A stretch of 64,000 nt of DNA from Takakia lepidozioides (taxonomy: Eukaryota > Streptophyta > Takakiopsida > Takakiales > Takakiaceae). A program made the position numbers and the translations under genes. The notes under the pieces were generated by a model. That model did not search any database. It had not been told where the DNA came from and worked only from the letters and a program-made list of their open reading frames with translations. Positions 39,200 to 51,340 of the stretch are shown here, piece by piece. Location of the stretch: NCBI GenBank assembly GCA_030704615.1, contig CM060731.1:68368756-68432755 (forward strand), written 5' to 3'. Within the stretch, counting starts at the first letter, position 1. Each line of letters begins with the position of its first letter.

Positions 39200-39950
39200 A
39201 GACATTTTATGCGTTTCCTTGTGGCATTCTCTATCATCTCCTTGAATATGTGAAAATTGGTAATACATCACTCTTCTCCTTGAGGAAATATACCCATGTG
39301 AAGCGGTTGTAGTCAACAGTAACCGCTATGAAGTATTTAGAACCAGAAAGTGATGGAGCAATCAGCCCACAAAGATCCGCATGTACAATATCAAGAAATG
39401 AGGTTATTTCTCTAACCAATGCACATACAAAACATCTGTAATTTTCTTTATTGCACCACTGGTACTCTTGAACTTAGCATGCCCTTTTCCTTCAACACTA
39501 TGAAGATGACCTCCGACAAATCTTACACTAGAAAAACTATGCACTATTTCTATACTATGCAAGAGTTTTAGATTATCACTAACATGTTTGTTTGCGCTTG
39601 AATCAACATACCATTGATCTTCATCCTCGATTTTTGTAGCAAGAGCATCAAGTGTTACCATTGCATCTTCAAGAAGTTCTGTAGTGGCATTTGAGGCCGT
39701 ATCACTCCCATCAGATTCATGCTCAGGCTCATTCTTCTCTTCAACTGCATTGACTTGATGATTCCTGGCTATGAGAATTTCTTCATAAAGAACCGCACAA
39801 TTAGATTTCCATCCTAATGGCCAAACTTATTAAATCTGTTCATGCACGTCGTTGTCTGCTTTCTACCACCAAACTGCTTTCCTCCAAAATTTTGGTCTCC
39901 CTCAGGCTTCCTTCAAAACTTCACCCACAAAGCTTATTCGTTTTTTTTTT
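39200..39950 (-). pseudogene. Ty1/copia fragment: gag knuckle, protease and integrase start
   Basis: Minus-strand frames show a damaged CCHC knuckle near 39830-39850 (NKFGH). A protease segment follows at 39661-39404 (WYVDSSANKHVSDN, where the catalytic DSG is now DSS) with GAIKKITDVLYV. The integrase start is at 39419-39234 (IVHADLCG, SGSKYFIAVTVDYNRFTWVY). Stops separate the parts and reverse transcriptase is missing, so the copy is dead. Confidence 0.8.
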
Positions 39951-41115
39951 TTTTTTTCAGCTCTCTTCTGCTTTCTTCATGTAGCAATTTTTATAGTTAG
40001 TTCTTCAAGCGTATAAGAAAGGTCTTTTGACTCAATATAGATTGAACATAATGTTTAATTTCTCTTAGGAGAGCAATCATGACCATCTCGACTATCATGT
40101 CATCGCATATCTTCAAACCAATTTAACAAATCTTGGACAGTTTTCAAGAAGCTTTCAATGAATGAATCTTCTGAATGCATTTTCAGATTGGTCAATTTGT
40201 TCCGAATTGCAATCTCCTAGAATATGTCTTGACCTCGTAGAGACCGGCAAGTGTATCTCATACTTATTTGCAGGGATCGTTCAGATGTTGGACATAAGGA
40301 ATAAATATGTCAGAAGTGAGAGGTTTATGATGGTAAAAGCTCTCCGTTTTCGCTTCTTCAAAGCCTCTTCTTGTGCTTGACTCGTATGATTGCGGCCTTG
40401 ATATCCTCCTCTACTACATCTAAAAGATTTTCTCTCATAAGATAGTTGTTAGATCACTGACTGACATAAACAATAAACAATTCATCGAGCAAATCTATGG
40501 TGAAAGCATTCTCCTTGATATGGACACCTGTAGCCAGTTCATTCGGCCAAAACGACGTTACGCCGTGAGCCTAGGTCATGAGCCTATGAGCGTATCTCAC
40601 CTGTTGATGACATGGCGTGAGCCCAGGTTCATATTTGCCACGTGACAGACTTCTAGGCTCACGCCACGTCGTTAATGAGAAATATGACCTATATCCGTAC
40701 TGGAACACCACTTTTAGACCTATAACCATGGAAGAAGGTCCATACCTGGAAGCATAAAGAATGCAAAATTCAAGTTGAATATATCATGAAATGAAGAAAT
40801 AATAGCACGTCCGGTTAGAATGGCTACTCCAACAACGTGTTTTATTTATTTTATTTTGTGTTTGGGATATGAATCGTAGACTTGAATTGCGGTCATCAAC
40901 AACTGTATTTTTGGAGGTTGTTTTTTTTGTTTTTTTGTGGGGTGGGACAATCATTGGAGACAATCATGAGAAGATTGCTTGGCTTAGAAATTAGCTCAAG
41001 AATGCTTATGAAATGACTGACTTGGGGCTCATCAATCATTGCCTTGCAGCAGAGTTCTTGGTCACTTATCTGTAGGCATTATGATCACTCAACAAAAAAA
41101 TAAAATAAAATATTA
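39951..41115. other. Decayed transposon DNA without a clear gene
   Basis: May include gag sequence of the minus-strand copia fragment. A T-run lies at 39940-39958. It contains the foldback at 40551-40673. Confidence 0.4.
40551..40673. repeat. Foldback, about 22-bp inverted repeats 78 bases apart
   Basis: Left arm AACGACGT ... GTGAGCCTAG (40551-40574) pairs with CTAGGCTCAC ... ACGTCGTT (40653-40673). A third GCGTGAGCC lies between at 40614-40622. It could be a tiny MITE or a hairpin transcript. Confidence 0.6.
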
Positions 41116-41116
41116 G

Positions 41117-42860
41117 AACGGTTAATCTTGTTGATTGCAAACCTCAAGTTGTTCCTAGGGCAGAAGGAACAAGATTCCTCGCAAACATGAACTCTCCAGG
41201 TGTTGATTCAACACTTTACAAACAGATGGTCAAAAGTCTTATTTACTTGACAAATATGAGACCTGATGTTTCATATGCTACAAGTGTAGTCAGCAGGTTT
41301 ATGTCCAATCCACATGAAGCCCATCTTGACGCAATTAAGCAAATTTTTAGCTACATAAAAAGGACTGCTGAGTGTGGTTTTTTGTTTCATGGAGGCATAA
41401 ACAACAATCTCCATAGCTACGGTGATGCAGATTGGGAAAACGACGCTTGACAATGGGGTACGTGTTTTGTTATGAAGACTCCGCTGACCCCCAATTGCGA
41501 AGTCCGACGCATCTGTATGAATCTCAAATGGACAATCGAACTCCGGGATATTCATGACTGGAGCTTCCGCCATCTGCTGCTTCAACTCGGCAAAAGCTTG
41601 CCACAAAAGGTGTTCCATACCCATACCTTAGACTTCCACAGAAGGTCCGAAAGCGGCCCCGCGATCTTGGCGAAATTTCTCACATACTTTCGGTAATAGG
41701 AGGCGAATCCTAGGAATGATCGCACTCCCGAGACCGAAGTCGGAGGCTCCCAGTCCAAGATCGCCTTCACATTTCTATCATCCATTTTGATCCCATCCTG
41801 TGTAATCACATGCCCTAGGAACTCCACTTTTGTGATCCCGAATCGCACTTTTTGCTCTAAAAAACAACATAGAGTTGCTCTGTCAAGCATTGAAGCTGAG
41901 TATCGCGCATTAACTGAAGGTGCCAAAGAGACAACATGGCTGAGAAATCTAATATGAGAACTTGGAGTTGCTCGGGGAAGTCACTCGGCATGAATTCCAA
42001 ACCATGTGCAATAAAACATAGGGTCCAACAAATTTTGAAAAATCAAAATTCTAAAAGATTTATAATTAACAAAGGGTTGTGGTATTGTGAAAATTACATT
42101 TATATAAAGAAATAGAGGTAATTCTTTGCCTTTGTGTTACAAATTTCTTAAAAAGAATATATGGGAAGAAAAAAAAACCGAGGGGTTGTGGAGCTATGAT
42201 TCCCTTCACCATTACGATTCCTGATTCATGAACTACGATTTCCTTCACCATTATGATTGATGTCACTTTAACTTATCAGCCAGAGAAAAACTTGTTTGTG
42301 TTAGATAACAATGATGCAGACACATTGAATGAGATTGTTAGTGAACGACAGTAGGCCATATTTGCCTGAATAAAGTTCATGTATTTTATTGTTTGTTGTG
42401 TATGTGTTGCTATTGTTTATTTTTTCCGTTCAAATTGAACTTTATATGATATTTTAAAGTAAATTTGGGTGCTAACAAAAGAATCTAGTATTTTTTATAA
42501 TTCAAAATAGGGTGTCTACAAAAAACCCGTATTACAAAATTATGTAATATAAGGGTTTTTTTAAAAAAAATACCCCCCAACTATATACCTTTTGTTTGCA
42601 GATGGTAACAGAATTTTACAATGAGTGATCTCCCCGGGTGGAGTTGTAAGCGATGAACCTACTGTCATCCTATGTGACAATCAACCCTATCTTCCATGCA
42701 CGAACCAAACATATAGAAGTACATTATCATTACAATATATGCAAGAAAGTTGAAAATAGAGAAATAGATCTTGTACATGTTCCAACATGAGATCAACTAT
42801 CTAATATTCTAACCAAGCCTCTTGAAAAAATCAAGCATTCTAGGTTTAGAGACGATCTTA
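41117..42860 (+). mobile_element. Ty1/copia RT-RNase H fragment, interrupted twice
   Basis: Three pieces read in order on the plus strand. At 41117-41450: the end of reverse transcriptase (GTRFLANMNSPGVDSTLYKQ, SLIYLTNMRPDVSYATSVVS, YGDADWEND). At 41855-41975: RNase H (CSKKQHRVALSSIEAEYRAL, KETTWLRNLI). At 42655-42860: the RNase H end (VILCDNQ, FHARTKHIEVHYHY, NILTKPLEKIKHSRFRDDL). Frameshifts and stops are present. The first gap is filled by a gypsy fragment, the second by about 680 bases of unidentified AT-rich DNA. Confidence 0.85.
41470..41850 (-). mobile_element. Ty3/gypsy reverse transcriptase/RNase H fragment nested in copia
   Basis: Minus-strand frames give KVEFLGHVITQDGIKMDD, SGVRSFLGFASYYRKYVRNF and, after a frameshift, AFAELKQQMAEAPVM with FEIHTDASDFAIGG, the classic thumb-to-RNase H segment of gypsy elements. 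No long terminal repeats flank it, so it is a fragment, not a complete insertion. Confidence 0.85.
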
Positions 42861-45558
42861 GGGTTTGCAGCAGAGCAGACAAATTAAATAGATCAGAGGC
42901 TACCACTACTTAACTTAATTAGTAGCAATACTAGTATTTTGTCTTAGTTGGAAAGATTAGATTTTTAGATTGCTCATACTAGATTACGTTAGAGTCTTGC
43001 CATCAAAAGTTGAGTAGCTAGTAGAATGCGTCTACTGGAGATTCAGTGATCACCGTTCACATGCTCCGTTACCTGACATTGTGGCCGCGCTGTTTCAAGC
43101 TTCGTGGGGTAAGCTGATAAGCTTAGAATGGGGTGTTGAAACTTAATTAAAATCCACATGTTCGCCATATTCATCGGCGTAGTTGGCAGTTAGTTAATCA
43201 CCGACAGTGGTAGGTAGACTTTATCAATTTCCTAGTTCTTTGTGCTCTATGCATATAATTGATTTGCCCTAAAGGGGCTGCGATATATTCTGTCAAAGGT
43301 TCCACAAATTCTTCACAAAGTAATTCTCAATTCATAGTCCCTACCAGTAAGTACCCCCCCCATTCTGTGAAGATCAATAACAATCTATGATGATGATGAT
43401 GAAACCATGTAAGACTTTATTTACAACATGTACAGGGGTGAATAGGATGAGAAGTTGCAAAAGGGGGGGGGGAGAACAAGAAACAAGAGAAGAAAACAAA
43501 AAGCTATAGTAAGCTATGATAAGTTTATCATTGGAGTCTAATTGTACAATTAAAACAACCTGATCTGCACTCCTCGATTCATTTCACTCAAACACATGAG
43601 CACCACAGTCTCGAGTCTCGACTGACTCCTGTGATAGAGCCTTAATCTAATTTCTAGATCGTGTCCATGTAAAACCATCATCTCAGCACGCTACAGATAG
43701 GCAAAACATGGAAATATATGCAATCAAAAGTCCAGAGCTTCGACTTACTCAAGGCGACGCTTTGAAGACCGTGACGAGACTCGCAAACTTACTCGGTAAC
43801 TGAACCCATAGCTTCCTCCAGATCAATATATATCCAAGTTGCTGTTTCGTTTGCTTTGCCCTTGGGTGATTGCAGTCTACACTCCCCTTTCTGTCTAGAT
43901 ATATATATCTTCTCTCTGTCTCCATCTGCCTCGGATTCTCTTCCGACTACGGAAGCCTGCCATGCACTTGCCATGTTCACGAGAGGAGTTGCTAAGGTTG
44001 TTTCCGGTCCCCCGATTGCGCATGTTGGGCATGTCTATAGTCCACGGTCCAAGATTTACCTGGCAATTCCTCACTCATCCATTCCTACACATACCTTTGC
44101 AGGGGCTTGTCTGTGTAAAAAGTATTTTTGTGTGTGACTATTGTCCCTCCAGGCATTAGGCAGCTCCACCCACTTTGAAGAGGTCGGCGAACTGATCACG
44201 CAAACAGGGAAAATCTTCTTCCACTCAACGGTTTCGGCATGAGTACAAATGTTTGCAGCCTTGGTTTTGTACATATTAATCGATGGGGGCGTCTACTCAG
44301 TAGAACACTTTCCCCTCCAAGACAGCTCAATAGCATTCCAACAAGTCTACATGATCAAATTGAACAGATGTGCGAACACAGCTGGACGCCCACTGTTCAA
44401 AATTCCTGTAGCTCATGCGCTAAAATGTAATCCCCACCCATTTCACCTTGGTCGGGCACCAGCTATTTCAAACAAACGCGTTACATGTTAGTGCTGCAAT
44501 GTGTTGATTCTGTAAGCATACTACGTGACATCCGGAAGCACTAGATCAGCAGCAAGTACCGTATATTTGTAAGTTTTAGGTCTAATCTGGAAAGATCTTA
44601 TAATTGATTCATTCGCATATAACTGTGGAAAATATCGTTACCTATGTTCGTTGTGTTGAGCTATATTGAATGGGATTTATACTCCAACTTTTCTTAAATT
44701 ACATGCCGTTTACTCTAGTATGGGTGATGGTGCGTAAGAGTAAGTATTAATGGTATGTTTATGTATTTATTTATACCTATCACATCCAGTTTTCTATCTC
44801 CCACATCGCAAGTCCAAAAATTATGAAACTGCCTTGATGCACCTTGCCATCAAGAGCCTTGAAGCGGTATCAAAAACCCGGGCGGAGGCCTTTCGGTTTG
44901 GGAGATCTCAACGCTTAGACAAACAAAACAAATCAAAACAAATTAGGATTGCTAGGATTAGGATTGCTAAAGTATTGCTAGTGTACAAAGAAACTACCAA
45001 GTTTTGAAAGCAGCCATCTATCATTTGGGTGGTAAGATCGGGACTAGGTATTCCATAAAGGTATAAGGACAAACATATAGTTACACGTGGCTGCTCCTTC
45101 AAGTGCACTTTTGTAGGTAAGCCAACACACCTATGTACTTGGGCTGCTCCTCTGGAGTCCTACATGGTGAGCGAGTGAAGGATGTCTGAGCGAATGGCTC
45201 CTTTCCCTGGCGAATTTCCTCCCTCATTTTTCATACCTACGTTTGTCGGAAGAGGTGGAGAAAGAGAAATCATGGCAGTGCATACGGTGAGCATAGGGGA
45301 CATGTCTTCCTTCTCCGCATGTTCTCGAGGCATCTCGGTGGAAGTTTTCAACCAAGTGTGAGCTGAACACTCTGTACCCTTCAGCATCTTCCAAACCGCA
45401 TTGCATTGAGACAAACTGTTTCCAACCAATTGCTTGGGCAGTGGAGAGCAGTAGAGGAGGTTTATAGACAGGGGGATAAGCAAGGCGGCAGTCCGTAGTC
45501 ACACTCAGCAAGGAAGTTTCCGGCACAGAAACCTGTTCAATAAACCTAATACAGACGT
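42861..45558. other. Gene-free region
   Basis: 2.7 kb without a gene I can support. Notable only for GATGATGATGATG at about 43388, a G-run at about 43464-43472, and minus-strand overlapping open frames at 45160-45526 that I cannot assign. Confidence 0.4.
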
Positions 45559-45645
45559 GGAGAAGCTTGGGATCGAGTACTTTTCAAACCCCAGTCAGTG
45601 GTGGGACAATCGAGGCCATAAGGTTTATATGTCTGTTTTGCAGAA
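45559..45645 (+). pseudogene. Organellar ssDNA-binding protein (OSB) PDF-motif fragment, N-terminal half
   Basis: The frame EKLGIEYFSNPSQWWDNRGH matches the first half of the plant-specific PDF motif of OSB proteins (LW-x2-FF-x-NP-x2-WWDNR). The second half (PDFKHK ... LW ... P-x-WV) does not follow. Related halves occur at 51636-51700 and 53395-53485. Confidence 0.55.
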
Positions 45646-46469
45646 GCAGACTACAAGATGAATTGAAAAAAATTGTAGCAAATTTAATGCCTGGAGTTCT
45701 GATCTTTCTTTGTCAGTTGTATGGGGTCTGCTAAAGTACCCTAATTGTAATTTTTAGCACTACAGAACAACAAGCAATTCATACATATTGCAAGGAGCAG
45801 AGATCTATTATCTACCTATATCAGGCTGATGAGATTACTATAGGAAACCTTGACATTAGTGTCAACGTTCTATATATTCTTGGGCGCACATGACAGACCA
45901 ATCAGATTCTGGGCTTATGGCCTATTTTTACTTCAGGGGTGAGTCGAATTCGAATGCAGACCAAATGTGTCATTAAAAAAACTCTTGACAAACATCTGAA
46001 GCATCAAGAGTCTTGCCGGAGATTTTACCATAGCTGGAGGAATGAATCGGTTATGATGCCCAAAATTCTTATGCATCATTCATGATAAGATGGATCATCG
46101 AAAGACTGCTCTTACCGTTTGCAAACAACGAACAAGATGATTTCAGGCTTGGGGCAGTTTCTAGTGTCTATGGCGGGTATCGTTACTCACGGTCACGGAG
46201 ATGGCGCGTACGCTCAATATTGGATGGATTTTTTGGCCAGCAGATCCCAACTTCGTTATATGATCTTAGGCTAGAATTTTGCGACAATTGGAGAAACCAA
46301 CATATCATGAATCAAGAGCCATTTTTGACAACCCCATGCAAACTGATTTCTTTTTGTCGTAATGAGAGGAAAATCCAGGTATTTGGATGTTTTGAAGTCT
46401 TGTTCTGAAAATGATAAGAAATGAGCGTTTCCATTACCACGAAGATTGTATCTACAAATTGACAATTGT
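45646..46469. other. No gene recognised
   Basis: An open frame at 46082-46408 has no family signal. GCACTACAGAA at 45757 is CACTA-like but does not match the 3' terminus at 52628. Confidence 0.35.
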
Positions 46470-49400
46470 GTCAAAGACAACAAGAACACGTGGATATTAG
46501 CGTTCTTATCACAAGAGAACAACACCTATGTTCTTTCCGATCTCATGAAAATTTCATGGTATCTCAAGACCTACAATTCATTCCACAAATAATTCAAGAA
46601 GTTCCAGACTTTCAAGGATTTTGTCGACGGCTTTATTTTAGAGGGGAAAGAGGCTTTGGTTGGAGCTATGGAAATGCACATTTTTCGGTTTTTTGTTGAT
46701 TCGGATGGTTGGCCTCTAATGTAATACAAAAAATCTGCAATAGATTCGGATTGGCTTCCAAAAAATAGCAATGTCAAAATGTGGAAAGCACAAGACGATG
46801 TTCTCCAATGCTTCCAGTTGGACAGCCAAAACCGCTCCGTAAAAGACCTATTTTGGGAGATGGTGACGAAGCATTAGAGAAACAATCTTGCATCAAGTCC
46901 GGTATTAAAAAGTACATGGATTTTGGAAAAAGTGGACACTCTTGGATGATCAATATGGAAATATCATGAAATAATTATTCATGCCTGTGAGCGTGGTTGT
47001 GTACTCTTCCGTGGGGAGTATGAGAATGTAGACATTTGCCCAGTGTGCCGCAGTTCCCGTTACATTCCTGGTCGTGGAAGTGTGCCCAAGAAAGTATTGT
47101 GACACTTCCCTGTCATTCCAAGGTTGAAACATATGTACCGATGTAAATCGATCACTAACCTCATGACATGGCACGACAGACATAAGAGCCAGGATGGGTT
47201 GGTTCGACATCCAGCTGATAGCAAAGCATGGAGACACATTGACACCACATTTTGAGGATTTTGCTGCAGAGCCACGATCTCTGTGATTTGGATTGGCCTT
47301 AGACGGTGTAAATCCCTACGGAGCTCAATCCACAAGTTGGAGCACATGGCCCGTTCTCTTGGTCAATTACAATTTACCTCCGTGGTTAATGACCAAAAAG
47401 TTCTTTGTCATGTTAGCGCTACTGATTCCTGGTAAGGAGTCTGTTACCTCGAACAACGTAGATGTTTACCCGATGCCCCTAGTGGAAGAGCTATTAGAAC
47501 TATGGAGAGGGATTGCAGCTCATGATGTTTCCCGTCCTCGTGGTCAACGCGAATTCACACTGAGGGCAATGTTGATGTGGTCAATCCATGACTACCCTGC
47601 ATATGGCTTGCTCTCAGGTCAAGTGACAAAAGGTTATGCTGGTTGTCCAGCTTGTGGACCCGGGGTGACTTCACAGCAGTTACACACATGTGGAAAAATT
47701 GTTTTCCTAGGCCACCGAAGATTTTTGGCCCGCAATCATCCATATAGAAGGTCAAGAATGTTCAATGGCGCTACTGAGCATGGAACTCCTCCAAAACGCA
47801 GACTGGAACACAAATCAAGGAGCTTGCAACAGCTCGCACTGCATGGGTGGAAAACGGAGGGACGCCAGATAGCAGGACAAACCCAGCAAAAACTCATGGA
47901 GTTAAGCGATTGTCAATTTTATATGTCTTACCTTATTGGGAGGTAATTCTTTCATGACCTTTAAATTGCTGTGTACATTTTTGCGTTTTCTGTTTAAATT
48001 GTGATGAGTAAATGCTCAATAGCTTATGTTCATTTTGTAGGGTCTCCTCATCCGCCACACGTTTGACGCAATGCATTGCGAAAAGAACTTGGCTGAAAAT
48101 ATTATTAAGACTATCTTTGGTGAGAAAGACACATTGAAAGTTCGCCGTGATTTGGAGCTACTTGGGATGCGCCCGGAATTGTGGCTACAACGTGATCCTG
48201 ACAGAGCAGATACGTTAATTATGCCTCTTGCCCCTTATGTCCTCACTGAGGCTGAGTTACAAGTCTTTCTGGAGATTGTGCAGAACTTGAAAGTGCCAAC
48301 ATGCTACGCATCAGCTTTCAAAAAGCATGTGGTGAAGAAGAAGTTGTCTGGCATGAAATCACATGACTATCATGTGCTCATGCAGCAAATTATACCGCTT
48401 GCTATCCGTGGGCTCATGGCAAGTGGTCCTCGAAGGGCCATTTTGCGAGTATGTCGTGTATTTAAGAAGTTGTGTGCAAAAGTGGTGAATCTTGTAGAGT
48501 ATGAGGAATTGAGAACTGAAGCAGTTCTCACTCTGTGTCTTATAGAGAAGGAGTTCCCACCATCATTTTTTGATGTGATGACACATCTGGTTGTTCACCT
48601 AGTGGATGAGTTGTACTTATGCGGGCTCGTAGCATCTCATTGGATGTACCTCATGGAGCGGCAATGAAAATATGAAGGGCTACGTAAGAAACATGGCAAG
48701 GCCCGAGGGAGCATGGCAGAAGGATACCAATTTGAAGAAGCATTGGGTTTTTGCACAGAGTATATGGCAGGATTTGATGGAAGTGTACGAAGGGTGTGGG
48801 ATGCAGATGAGGCAGAATCTGTGGAACGTGAAGTTGTGGAAGGAAGTCCTAAAGCCCGAAAATTGAATGACCTGTGTGATATTGTACATGAGTACATCAT
48901 TCAGAACCATCCTCGTCTGTCAGTCATGTTGGGGTAAGAAATCTACTTCATTGACATTCAGATTTCCAAGTTTTAGTCATTTATCATTAGTTGGCATATG
49001 GCGTCTTTTCAAATCTCCCACGCCACCTCTGTCAATCTCTTGGCTGACCCTCGGATTGTGACAGGATATATGAAGCAGAGTCCACACGGATAGAAGCCAG
49101 ACGACGCTTGTTTCGTGAGGAGCAAGGGCTGGAAGGCATGAGCAATCCCACGACAATTCAGTACCCTCCTGATTTGCATCCTTGTCCTCCATTTGCAGTT
49201 TGGCTCCCTCAAGGTGTACGGGATCATCTCTCAATTCAATCAGATGGGCTTGATCCTACAACACGTGAGGAATTACTGGATCTTTCAAGGCCTCCATCAT
49301 TTACTGCCCTGTCATTCAAGAGTATGACAGCGTATGGTAACCATTACAGGGTTACATCCCCCGACATGAACACAACAAGTATGGTGTCTTTTGATTGTGG

Positions 49401-50010
49401 AGTCTCATCTGTTTTCCAACACCAACCCATTACCAACAATTCAGGCAATGACATGGAGGAACCTACAAGATATGTAGGTCTTATAAGGGAGATTTTGCAA
49501 ATTGACTATGGCCAAACACAGCCTATAGTGTTTTTGTGTTCGTGGATACGGGCGAGTCGCGTGGGTCATCAACCTATGTCAATGAAGCAGGATGATGCTG
49601 GCTTCACACTTGTCAATTTTTAACCGTATGCTTCCACCTTCTGAGCAACCTTTTGTGTTTCCTGGCCAGGTTGATCAAGTGTTTTTTTCTGATTGTGTGG
49701 AGGAGCCGGGGTGGAAAGTCGTCCTGGAGAAGAGCCCCCGAGCACGTAGAGTGGTCTGCGACATATCAATTGATAATGATGATGTGGCAGAAGTGGAAGG
49801 ATTGTTAGCCCAACAAAGACTAGAGGAGACTCTGGTTACTGATGGCCCAACATGCAGCCGAGCGGTACCGTTACTCCAGAGCATGTGGCCTCCTTGTACC
49901 TCCGAGCACCCCATATATGTGGTGATGATGTTCAGCCAACCCTTGGACAAGATCAAGTCTGTGATGAAGACAGTGATGTAGTGACCCAGACATAGATGAG
50001 GATGATGAAG
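46470..50010 (+). pseudogene. CACTA transposase, TNP2 type (Transposase_21 with DUF4218 and DUF4216)
   Basis: Cuts and joins CACTA element ends when intact. Parts in order: 46586-46790, an N-terminal module (VPDFQGFC; ALVGAMEMHIFRFFVDSDGW); 47000-47160, a zinc-like ICPVCRSSRY and PKKVL then HFPVIPRLKHMYRC; 47180-47946, the Transposase_21 core (ALDGVNPYG, STSWSTWPVLLVNYNLPPWL, LMWSIHDYPAYGLLSGQ, GCPACGP, HRRFL); 48071-48667, MHCEKNLAENI to the DUF4218 start (EFPPSFFDVMTHLVVHLV); 48713-48937, its continuation in another frame; 49066-49620, a DUF4216-like module; 49592-49981, the C-terminus (FVFPGQVDQVFF). Lesions include a TAA near 46719, a TGA and a frameshift near 47270-47290, and a shift near 48665. 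One or two introns (after 47946 and 48936) seem genuine. The element may end at 52628. Confidence 0.85.
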
Positions 50011-50105
50011 ATTAGATATGCTAGATTTGTGCACTCCAGTTATAGACCATGCATGATAGTTTAAGGTGGTAACACTCCCTTCGCATTCCCATTAAGATAT
50101 CATGC

Positions 50106-50345
50106 TTGGACACTGGATTTTATGATCAATTATGGAGTGCTTTCCTTTCAGCACCTTTTATTCATTTGTTGTTGCAATTGGCTTTGGACCAACCCGTGCT
50201 GGTACCATTGCCATGGGTTCTGCCTGCAATGTTTTCTTGCCATGGATTCGGCACACGCCACGAAAGGCCATCCAGACCATCCTCTGGAAATGCTCCAATG
50301 TTGTTTCAAACATCTCCACATTGCAATGGATACAACACTGACATT
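50106..50345. repeat. Segmental duplication unit X, copy 1
   Basis: Shares GGCCATCCA, CC(A/G)TCCTCTGGAAATGCT and CATCTCCACATT blocks with 50690-50830. Each X copy is followed by a ribosomal-protein S3a fragment block, so a unit of roughly 700 bases appears duplicated. Confidence 0.6.
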
Positions 50346-50379
50346 AGATGAGTGAAAGTGAGACTAGACCTCCAGCCAG

Positions 50380-50640
50380 CCGGCTTTCCCACATCAAATT
50401 GAAGGGGATCTGTAGATTATAGATAACGGCTGTTGCCTTCTCAATGTCTTTTCCAATCACCTCTGCAATGAACTGGGGTATAAGATCCTTCAAATCACAA
50501 GTTTGAGCATCACGCACAAGCCACTTACGGGGATAGAGTTTCCAATGCAAACCATTGGTCTTTTATTGATAGCATTGTTGTAAAATACATGGACCAACAA
50601 GGTCAATTTCGGGAATGACATATAGTACGCTTTCACGTAC
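50380..50640 (-). pseudogene. 40S ribosomal protein S3a (eS1) fragment 1
   Basis: Minus-strand frame from 50520 reads QTCDLKDLIPQF, EVIGKDIEKAT and YNLQIPF. This is the C-terminal part of plant S3a (CDLKELV-x-KFI ... IGKEIEKAT ... PLQNVF). The rest of the gene is absent. Flanking noncoding sequence up to 50640 (GATAGCATTGTTGTAAAA, GACATATAGTAC) is shared with fragment 2. Confidence 0.75.
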
Positions 50641-50689
50641 TATGTAAGCATGCAACTATGTACCAGTGACGTGGCTTGTTCGCCACTTA

Positions 50690-50830
50690 CCTGTTTGCCC
50701 ATTCAGCCATCTCCACATTGTCATGGATTTTGCATGCTGGATTGTGAGGGCCATCCACACCGTCCTCTGGAAATGCTATCATGGGGTTTTAGCTATGTCC
50801 ACATTTCCCTGGATTATGCCTGCACGAAGC
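50690..50830. repeat. Segmental duplication unit X, copy 2
   Basis: Second copy of the blocks described at 50106-50345, with more substitutions. The following 50880-51095 holds an unassigned open frame. Confidence 0.5.
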
Positions 50831-51109
50831 AAGGCCAACTGCATTCAGCACCCTCCACTTTATTATAGTATTGCAGCAACATTCAAAGCACTTCAATTTG
50901 TATCCATCGAAAACATCTAGGCTGGAAAAAGACATTGTTGCAGCAGAACTTAGGAAAGTACTTCTCCCCTTCCACTACACACGTGAAATGAAAGAAGTCA
51001 ACCAACAGCATACCAGCCAAGAAAATATGAAACCAGCCAAGAAAAGAGCCAATATATGCAGTGAAGGTCGACACTAAATGAAACTTATCCAACACTTACA
51101 TTAGAGGAG

Positions 51110-51340
51110 GGAAGCTCTTACCTCCATAAGCTTGCCCACATCAAATTTGGGAGCTTTCAGAATTTTTCCTTTCCGGTTGAATGAACTTGGCTACAAGATC
51201 CTTCAAATCACAAGTTTGAGCTTCACACACAATGAACTTACAGGATTGAGCTTCCAATGCGAACCAGAAGTCTTATATTGATAGCATTGTTGTAAAACAC
51301 ATGGACCAACAATGACAGTCTCTGGAATGACATATAGTAC
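51110..51340 (-). pseudogene. 40S ribosomal protein S3a (eS1) fragment 2, internally deleted
   Basis: Minus strand reads EAQTCDLKDLVAKFI, then a deletion of about 25 codons relative to fragment 1 and the family, then in another frame RKGKILKAPNFDVGKLMEV, the highly conserved S3a C-terminal stretch. At 51340 it joins directly to the OSB fragment. Confidence 0.75.

Noticed and set aside
43388-43472. GAT repeats and G-run as a possible CRISPR-like or regulatory array
   Set aside because: Simple sequence only; no spacers or regular unit, and the genome is a plant's.
45757-45767. CACTACAGAAC as a possible 5' terminus of the TNP2 element
   Set aside because: It diverges from the 3' terminus after six bases, lacks the same subterminal words and has no matching 3-bp duplication that I can show.
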